Shown: positions 6,684-11,437 of the stretch, in pieces
Numbering within the stretch: position 1 is the first letter of the stretch
How the letters are laid out: each line of letters opens with the position of its first letter
Assembly (NCBI GenBank): GCA_030615145.1
Contig: JAUWZT010000109.1
Span: forward strand, 1 to 11,437
From: Promethearchaeota archaeon
GTDB lineage: Archaea; Asgardarchaeota; Lokiarchaeia; Sigyniarchaeales; SOKP01
DNA: 11,437 nt
Direction: 5' to 3'
The notes under the pieces: model-generated
What the model saw: only the letters and a program-made list of their open reading frames with translations
Databases searched by the model: none
Told to the model about the DNA's origin: nothing
Program-made: the position numbers and the translations under genes

Positions 6684-8777
6684 ATGTACATTACAAAGCT
6701 TACATTTAGGAATTTCATGGGATATAAACAATTGAGCCTACCTAAAGGCACTAAAGAATTTCCTAAAGGGCTAATACTCATTGGTGGTAAAAATTCCTAC
6801 GGTAAATCGACCATTTTCGAAGGAATTGTGTTTGCGTTCTTTGGACCTAAAATATTTAAAGGTCGAAATGCCGCTTCCTTTATTACTTATGGGGAGTCTA
6901 AAGCAGAGCTTACAATATTTTTTACTTTAGACAACAAAAAATATAATATTTTTCGTAGATGGGGCAGAACCGGAGCTACAACTACAAAATTGTTTGAATG
7001 GGACAAAACTACCTACCGCGAAATAAAGAATTTTAACATTGAAAAATTTTTTGAAATTTCTTCAGAGCAAGCGTTAAGTACAGTATTTGTAAGGCAAGGG
7101 GAAGTGGAAGAATTGGCAAATAAAAAAGGTGCCGATTTAAGGGAAATGATAATTGACCTTTTTAGGTTAGATCTCATAGATGATGCGCTAAATTTCCTGG
7201 ATGTCGAATCTAAAAAGAAAAGATTTAGTAAGGAAAATTTAGAAAGGAATAAAGTTCCAATTGAGCGAATTGAAGAAGATATTAATCGCATTACTCTTGA
7301 AAATGCGAACTTTGAAAATGTTGTTAAGGAAAAAAAGAAAAAAGAAGAAGAATATGGACAAAAAATTAAAAACTATCCCTCAGATGAATTAATAACAAAT
7401 TTGGAAAAGCTGTACAGTCAAAAAAATGTTGTTAACGATAAGTTTCTTTCGTATAAAAAGGATTTTGAAGAAAAGATTAAAATTACAGAATTAAACATTG
7501 AGGATTTTAAACATTTAAAAAAAATCGTAGATAAAATTGAGGATACTCTAAAAGAAAAGAAAAAATTAACCCTAGAAAAAGAACTTATAGAAAAAAGAAG
7601 AGAAGCTACTATTAGGGGTCTAGGAAAAACAAAAGGAAAAATTGAAGATAGTAAAAGGAAAATAACAAAGATGGAAGATAGCTTAAAATTTACAGCAAAA
7701 GAAGGGGGATTAGAAAGCGCTCAATGCCCCACTTGCCAAAACGAATTAACAAAAGAGCATTTTGACGAGATGATACTGGAATTTAATACGGATCTAAAGA
7801 TAAATGATGAAAAAGTTAAATCTATTACAAAAATAATAGATAATTTTGATAAGGAAATTAATTCGTTTCAAAACAAGTTAGAAAAAATTAATGAAAGTGT
7901 AATAAGAACACAAGGTTTAAAGGACGATTTTGAAAATTACCAGAAATATGAATCAGAATTAAGGAAAGTTCAAGAAGAATTAGACGGTTTCCTTACGAAA
8001 TATCAGTCAAAATTCGCTGATACTAAACCAGAAAAAATTAAATTACTCTCTATCGAAAAAGAAAAGATTTACATCGAATTAAAAGCAATTACAATGGAAA
8101 TTAAAGAAAAACAAATGAATATTAAGAAAAATATCGATAGGATTGTAGACTTGCGCAATGAGATTAAACATATGAAGAAACTGGAAAAAGAAATTGGAGA
8201 ATTTGAAATTGATATTGATCACATTAGTAAAGCAAAAGAATTCGTTAGGAGGTTTGTCACCGAATATATGGTTGTAAAGCGGTTAGTAAAAAATATCGCA
8301 TCAACAACTAATAAATATATTAAAGATTTTACTTCAGGTCAATATAGCGATTTAACTATTGACTTGTTCGGTACAAAAAAGACGGGATTATCGCTAAAAA
8401 TCATGGATAATTTCAATGGCGTTCCTGAGTCAATAGAAGTCCTCTCTGGAGGAGATAAAACCGCTTTGGGAATGGCCTTACGATTAGCAATATCCGAATT
8501 AATGAGCAAAATTCGACCTACAAAGGAATCACCGAAGAAAAACCCAAAGATTGACATTCTACTTTTAGACGAACCTTTAGCTGCGCTCGACGAAACCAGA
8601 AGAGAGCGAATTCTTAAACACCTAGTAAAATCAAAAACATTTTCACAAATTTTCCTTATCACACATACAGCTATCCCATCAGATTTCAATACACATAAAA
8701 TTATAGTTAATAAAGATCATTCTACGGGCATAAGCACTGCAAGATTCGAGGGAGAAACTTCCCAAATTCTTTATTGA
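6684..8777 (+). CDS. rad50: Rad50 SMC-like ATPase with zinc hook
   Basis: Rad50 is the ABC/SMC-type ATPase that clamps DNA and gates Mre11. N-terminal half: Walker A GGKNSYGKST (34-43, K41) and Q-loop RQGE (Q138). Two coiled-coil arms, roughly 150-340 and 355-555, are rich in Lys/Glu heptads and flank the zinc hook C348-P-T-C351. C-terminal half: ABC signature LSGGDK (S588, G589, G590), Walker B ILLLDEP (D629, E630), D-loop ALDE (635-637) and H-loop ITHT (H661). At 697 residues it is shorter than the roughly 880 usual in Pyrococcus-type Rad50. The ATPase lobes and hook are complete, so the shortening must lie in the coiled-coil arms. Walker A reads N-S-Y where N-G-A or N-G-S is more common. 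It is the last gene of the operon, followed by a T-run. Confidence 0.95.
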   Translation: MYITKLTFRNFMGYKQLSLPKGTKEFPKGLILIGGKNSYGKSTIFEGIVFAFFGPKIFKGRNAASFITYGESKAELTIFFTLDNKKYNIFRRWGRTGATTTKLFEWDKTTYREIKNFNIEKFFEISSEQALSTVFVRQGEVEELANKKGADLREMIIDLFRLDLIDDALNFLDVESKKKRFSKENLERNKVPIERIEEDINRITLENANFENVVKEKKKKEEEYGQKIKNYPSDELITNLEKLYSQKNVVNDKFLSYKKDFEEKIKITELNIEDFKHLKKIVDKIEDTLKEKKKLTLEKELIEKRREATIRGLGKTKGKIEDSKRKITKMEDSLKFTAKEGGLESAQCPTCQNELTKEHFDEMILEFNTDLKINDEKVKSITKIIDNFDKEINSFQNKLEKINESVIRTQGLKDDFENYQKYESELRKVQEELDGFLTKYQSKFADTKPEKIKLLSIEKEKIYIELKAITMEIKEKQMNIKKNIDRIVDLRNEIKHMKKLEKEIGEFEIDIDHISKAKEFVRRFVTEYMVVKRLVKNIASTTNKYIKDFTSGQYSDLTIDLFGTKKTGLSLKIMDNFNGVPESIEVLSGGDKTALGMALRLAISELMSKIRPTKESPKKNPKIDILLLDEPLAALDETRRERILKHLVKSKTFSQIFLITHTAIPSDFNTHKIIVNKDHSTGISTARFEGETSQILY

Positions 8778-8829
8778 TCTCTAATTCCGATTATAATGGA
8801 AAATAATCTGATATTCGTTAAAATTCTAA

Positions 8830-8835
8830 TTTTTT
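8830..8835 (+). terminator. T-run after rad50
   Basis: Six consecutive T lie about 53 bases beyond the rad50 stop, in the spacer facing the convergent histone gene. This is the probable end of the operon transcript. Confidence 0.35.
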
Positions 8836-8865
8836 AAATGTATTAACATAAACATCAAGGAATAA

Positions 8866-8879
8866 TAAAAAAAAGAAAA
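8866..8879 (-). terminator. T-rich terminator of the histone gene
   Basis: Read on the - strand, this is a CTTTTCTTTTTTTTATT-like tract starting about 25 bases past the histone stop codon. Together with the + strand T-run at 8830, it separates the two convergent genes. Confidence 0.45.
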
Positions 8880-8902
8880 GTGGAAATTTAATATAAATTT
8901 GT

Positions 8903-9091
8903 TTATAAATCTCGTGCCTTAACGGTTTTTCTTCCATTTGCTTTAGCGCGCCGAATGGCATTGTCAAGTATCTTTATTATTATGCCATTAAATGTATCTC
9001 CATCAAGCACGCCTGAGCTTGTGTTACATTCGTTTGCTTTTATATACTCTCGAACTTTAGATTTTACATATAGGGGTTCTACCTTAGCCAT
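8903..9091 (-). CDS. Short histone-fold protein with truncated third helix
   Basis: This 62-residue basic protein ends in NGRKTVKARDL, the loop-2 and start-of-helix-3 signature of archaeal histones (compare HAGRKTIKAEDI in HMfB). Helix 1 corresponds to about 7-20 (VKSKVREYIKAN). The long central helix is about 31-51 (GDTFNGIIIKILDNAIRRAKA). Classical archaeal histones continue for another ten or so residues as helix 3, but here the stop falls immediately after ARDL. The first part (VKSKVREYIK) also differs from HMf-type helix 1. Both traits fit the minor prokaryotic histone families with short helix 3, such as the face-to-face type, rather than hypernucleosome-forming HMf histones. It probably binds DNA in the nucleoid. 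The ATG is preceded by GAGGAAG (9099-9105 on the - strand) at 7 bases. It is monocistronic and convergent with rad50. Confidence 0.85.
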   Translation of the reverse strand: MAKVEPLYVKSKVREYIKANECNTSSGVLDGDTFNGIIIKILDNAIRRAKANGRKTVKARDL

Positions 9092-9117
9092 TTTTTTTCT
9101 TCCTCTTCTTATAATTC

Positions 9118-9125
9118 TTATAAAG
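9118..9125 (-). promoter_or_regulatory. TATA-like box for the histone gene
   Basis: On the - strand CTTTATAA lies 27-34 bases before the ATG, which would give an almost leaderless transcript. That conflicts with use of the Shine-Dalgarno-like GAGGAAG at 9099-9105, so either the true TATA box is further upstream or the GAGGAAG is chance. Confidence 0.35.
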
Positions 9126-9128
9126 TAT

Positions 9129-9157
9129 TAAAAAATCAGATTTTAATTGATTTTTTA
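9129..9157. repeat. 10-bp inverted repeat upstream of the histone TATA box
   Basis: TAAAAAATCA (9129-9138) and TGATTTTTTA (9148-9157) are exact reverse complements around a 9-base centre. They lie just upstream of the candidate histone TATA box, where an archaeal activator or repressor dimer could bind. As DNA with no G or C except one pair per arm, it may be fortuitous. Confidence 0.35.
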
Positions 9158-9396
9158 TTAATATTAATTCTACCATTTGAGTTTTTAAATGTTTTGGCAT
9201 ATCTTAATAATTTTCCAAATAATTTTCCAAATACAACATTATTTGAGCCACTATGGAACTTAAGAAATTAATCGTAAATGTGCTATTTTATTGATGCAGA
9301 GTAAAAAAAATCAAATCCTATTAACAATTTAAAACATAATATTATCGTTAAATTCTCGATATCCCAAAAAATTGATATTAATATTAATGAGCGAAA
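9158..9396. other. AT-rich spacer without genes
   Basis: I find no coding frame longer than about a dozen codons and no tRNA-like fold here. It holds a perfect 12-base tandem duplication, ATAATTTTCCAA at 9207-9218 and 9219-9230, and two copies of the palindrome TTAATATTAA (9158-9167 and 9378-9387). It separates the histone promoter from the 3' end of the surface-protein gene. Confidence 0.5.
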
Positions 9397-9417
9397 TAAA
9401 AGAAAAAAGAAAAAAAG
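9397..9417 (-). terminator. T-rich terminator of the surface-protein gene
   Basis: Read on the - strand, this is a tract of T-runs (7, 6 and 4) broken by single C residues, starting about 15 bases after the stop codon at 9432-9434. It is a typical archaeal transcription end. Confidence 0.55.
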
Positions 9418-9431
9418 TTTTTAGATTTTAA

Positions 9432-11390
9432 TTACTTACGTTTTCTAATTAATATTATAGTTATTACAATAGCTAATCCTATTCCCCCAATAGTAGATGC
9501 TATAATAATAATTGTCATATCGGGGAGGGGCTCTTGAATAGTGACTTCCACTAATTTTACTAGAAGTGTGTTTTCCACTTCCAAATTTCCAACAGTATCA
9601 ATAGCATAATATGAAATGATGTAATCACCCGTAGAAAATTCAGATAAATTAAATGACCCCGTATAATCAATCCAAACAGAATCATTTATTTGATATCTAA
9701 TACTAAGAACTCCCGATTCCGAACCATCATTCGCCGATAAAGAGAATGTAGTTGATCTATTCACTATATTAGTCCCACTATGAGGAATAAAAGTTATTAT
9801 GCTAATGGGGGCATTTAAGTCTTTATTAATGATTACATCAGCCTGACCTTCTTTTCCAACCGTGTTATTTGCGTAAAACCTTATATTTACAAGTCCATGA
9901 CCTAATTTTTCCCACTCTGTTTGATTGATTGTACCAGTTAATCCCGTAAATGTATTATTCGTAACACCATCATCTATAGTGTACCAACTAGAAACTAAAT
10001 TAACCTCTACTATAGAAATATTGTATTTAGGAGGTATAACCCCAAAAATATCATCCTGATTAGGTGAGTGAATGACAATTTCAGGATTTTTAGGTTCAAT
10101 AGTAAAATGTCTAATATCTGATTCATACAGACCTCCTATTGAATCGACTCCAAATACCTGAATTGTGTGGTGACCATCTTCGGGCATTGGTATAGTTGAA
10201 TTCCCTAATATTGTATTGATTGGTTGATTATCCAATGAATATCCCATCCAATCTAAGTCATCTGGGGTAAAACTGAGTAGTAATCCTTCATTTAAATTAT
10301 CTCCAATATTATAATTGGGGTCCCAGGAATATCCAAAAGCATCCCAATAAGAATAATATGCACCGCCACTATAGGTAGATCTGCACCATAGATAATCAGG
10401 ATCACCATTATTATCAAAACCGTAGGTTCCATTATAGTCGCCATTAAAATAGAATTTAAATTCATTTTGGTTAAGACCTTCATAGGAATTGCCTAAATTG
10501 GATCTGAAATCAAATCTGAGATGGTACCATGTATTAATAGTATATGTGGATACAATTATTTGTCCTGTATTCGTAAAAACTTTAACATTATTCTCTCTAA
10601 GAACTACTCCAAATAATGGGTTCCCTGTACTATCAAAGATAATGGTTGACATTGATTTATCGGAGCTTGTAGTTGTATGTGCCATCCAAAATTCAATTGT
10701 TCCTTCTGTGTTATTAAAATAGTAGTTGATACGAAACGCGCCATTACCTTTATCATAGCCTTCTAAAACTTTATTATGCCCAAATTTATTTGAAATGGTT
10801 TTAACATAGAAGCCACCACCCGTTGATACTTCTTCCCATCCTTTTGGATAAGAACCGTCTGCATCGTTTTCAAATCCATAAGTTGCCGGATAATATCCAT
10901 TCATCGGTGCTACATAGGTTTTATTTTCAGGTGATGCAATATAAATGGAGTTAATATCAACAATCCTCTGCGCGTAAATATCGTAATCCGATCCGCTTCT
11001 AGAGTCCTCCCATGTGATGATCGCACCCCCTGCGCCGTCGCTGCAAATTTTAGGCTTATATTGACCATTACTTGCTGTACATATGGCCACACCATTAGCG
11101 GTCCACTGTACATTTCCGGAGGAATCAATTATCTGCGCGTAAATATCGGAATCCGATCCGCTTCTATAGTCGCGCCACGTGATGATCGCACCCCCTGCGC
11201 CGTCGCTGCAAATTTCACAGTATCTTTGGTTATCACTTGCTGTACATATGGCCACACCATTAGCGGTCCACTGTACGTTTCCGGAGGAATTAATCTTCTG
11301 CGCGTAAATATCTTGATTCGATCCGCTTCTATAGTCCTCCCATGTGATGATCGCACCCCCTGCGCCGTCGCTGCAAATTTGAGGGTCCCA
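9432..11390 (-). CDS. Large membrane-anchored surface protein, 5' truncated
   Basis: The C-terminal 652 residues of a secreted protein are present; the N-terminus is cut off by the contig end. A GTG at 11255 could be mistaken for the start, but the same repeat coding continues upstream to 11390. Counting from that GTG, the order is as follows. First come ICSDGAGGAIITW.D.RSGS repeats of 55 residues (two cores at 15-46 and 70-96, plus one upstream), probably beta-propeller-like blades. A LamG/concanavalin-like domain follows (about 128-312, with GTIEFW and WYHLRFDF). Then come three Ig-like segments (about 325-386, 390-478 and 480-568; the last ends in YYAIDTVGNLE). A single membrane helix lies at about 579-603, followed by the basic tail RKRK. 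Many N-x-S/T sites suggest a glycosylated exterior. This architecture resembles large Lokiarchaeal surface proteins. Adhesion or glycan binding is plausible, but no ligand can be named. Confidence 0.8.
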   Translation of the reverse strand, partial: WDPQICSDGAGGAIITWEDYRSGSNQDIYAQKINSSGNVQWTANGVAICTASDNQRYCEICSDGAGGAIITWRDYRSGSDSDIYAQIIDSSGNVQWTANGVAICTASNGQYKPKICSDGAGGAIITWEDSRSGSDYDIYAQRIVDINSIYIASPENKTYVAPMNGYYPATYGFENDADGSYPKGWEEVSTGGGFYVKTISNKFGHNKVLEGYDKGNGAFRINYYFNNTEGTIEFWMAHTTTSSDKSMSTIIFDSTGNPLFGVVLRENNVKVFTNTGQIIVSTYTINTWYHLRFDFRSNLGNSYEGLNQNEFKFYFNGDYNGTYGFDNNGDPDYLWCRSTYSGGAYYSYWDAFGYSWDPNYNIGDNLNEGLLLSFTPDDLDWMGYSLDNQPINTILGNSTIPMPEDGHHTIQVFGVDSIGGLYESDIRHFTIEPKNPEIVIHSPNQDDIFGVIPPKYNISIVEVNLVSSWYTIDDGVTNNTFTGLTGTINQTEWEKLGHGLVNIRFYANNTVGKEGQADVIINKDLNAPISIITFIPHSGTNIVNRSTTFSLSANDGSESGVLSIRYQINDSVWIDYTGSFNLSEFSTGDYIISYYAIDTVGNLEVENTLLVKLVEVTIQEPLPDMTIIIIASTIGGIGLAIVITIILIRKRK

Positions 11391-11392
11391 TT
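10968..11392. repeat. 165-bp tandem coding repeats, two full and one partial
   Basis: Copies begin at 10968, 11133 and 11298, each marked by CTGCGCGTAAATATC, with an exact 165-bp period (55 codons). The last is interrupted at 11392. Copies are nearly identical over long stretches, for example GATGATCGCACCCCC and GGCCACACCATTAGC. Differences concentrate in a short variable segment (SDNQRYCE against SNGQYKPK). The repeats are visibly richer in G+C than the rest of the window. This is an internal array of the surface-protein gene. Confidence 0.9.
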
Positions 11393-11437
11393 AGATCGGA
11401 CTAGCACACGTCAGAACTCCAGAAACACCCGTCATCT
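11393..11437. other. Sequencing-adapter-like contig end, probably not genomic
   Basis: The sequence from AGATCGGA onward matches the Illumina TruSeq read-1 adapter without gaps at about 29 of its first 34 positions. The identical blocks are AGATCGGA, AGCACACGTC and GAACTCCAG. The remaining eleven bases end in ATCT, as expected for an index followed by the next adapter segment. It joins the genomic repeat at 11392 and creates a false in-frame stop (TTA at 11391-11393, TAA on the - strand). Confidence 0.88.

Noticed and set aside
7013..7291. Open frame on the - strand within rad50
   Set aside because: It lies wholly antisense to well-conserved Rad50 sequence that includes the Q-loop region.
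8339..8689. Open frame on the - strand within the rad50 C-terminal lobe
   Set aside because: It is antisense to the ABC signature, Walker B and H-loop of Rad50, and has no motifs of its own.
9253..9294. Tiny frame of 13 codons starting ATG GAA CTT on the + strand
   Set aside because: It is too short, has no ribosome site and lies in an AT-rich spacer, so there is no support for translation.
11253..11255. GTG as the true start of the surface protein
   Set aside because: Repeat coding continues upstream in the same frame to 11390, there is no signal peptide after the GTG, and the upstream stop is made by adapter sequence.
10968..11392. CRISPR-like array
   Set aside because: The repeats are 165 bp, in frame, abutting without spacers and protein-coding.
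10910..11407. Two - strand frames carrying repeats such as KFAATAQGVRSSHGRT
   Set aside because: They are the +1 shadow of the 165-bp repeats. The frame giving ICSDGAGGAIITW continues into the LamG, Ig-like and membrane-anchor domains, and so is the real one.

Overview
The window looks like the end of a contig from an AT-rich archaeal genome, probably an uncultivated Asgard (Promethearchaeota, Lokiarchaeia-like) lineage. The archaeal assignment is well supported: a HerA-NurA-Mre11-Rad50 gene cluster, a small histone-fold protein, a Pyrococcus-type alanine aminotransferase, and TATA-like boxes with T-rich terminators. The Asgard assignment is an inference. It rests on the large surface protein, which combines ICSDGAGGAIITW repeats, a LamG-like domain, Ig-like domains and a C-terminal membrane anchor ending in RKRK.

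Layout, left to right. Positions 1-241 hold the probable 3' end of an unrecognised gene. Positions 424-792 encode a small protein that resembles the Mrr/PD-(D/E)XK nuclease fold. Positions 931-2115 encode a class I PLP aminotransferase. A 238-bp spacer with several complementary blocks follows, then the DNA-end-processing operon herA (2354-4102), nurA (4338-5330, probably starting further upstream), mre11 (5370-6680) and rad50 (6684-8777), all on the + strand. On the - strand are a 62-residue histone-fold gene (8903-9091) and a large membrane-anchored surface protein (9432 to about 11390) that is cut off at its 5' end inside 165-bp tandem repeats. The last 45 bases (11393-11437) closely resemble an Illumina TruSeq adapter and are probably not genomic.

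How the genes fit together. Mre11-Rad50 recognises and opens double-strand ends. The HerA hexamer and NurA nuclease then resect them to give 3' single-stranded tails for RadA-driven recombination. The four genes form one apparent transcription unit led by a TATA-like box near 2295. mre11 and rad50 are separated by only 3 bases, and rad50 has a clear ribosome binding site. The histone gene converges on rad50, with T-tracts on both strands between them.

The most useful oddities are these. The nurA coding frame continues about 70 codons upstream of its first ATG but has no ATG, GTG or TTG there. The histone lacks most of its third helix. The contig ends in adapter-like sequence within a repeat array, which creates a false stop codon. 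I see no CRISPR array, tRNA, rRNA or insertion sequence, and no convincing wholly new system.
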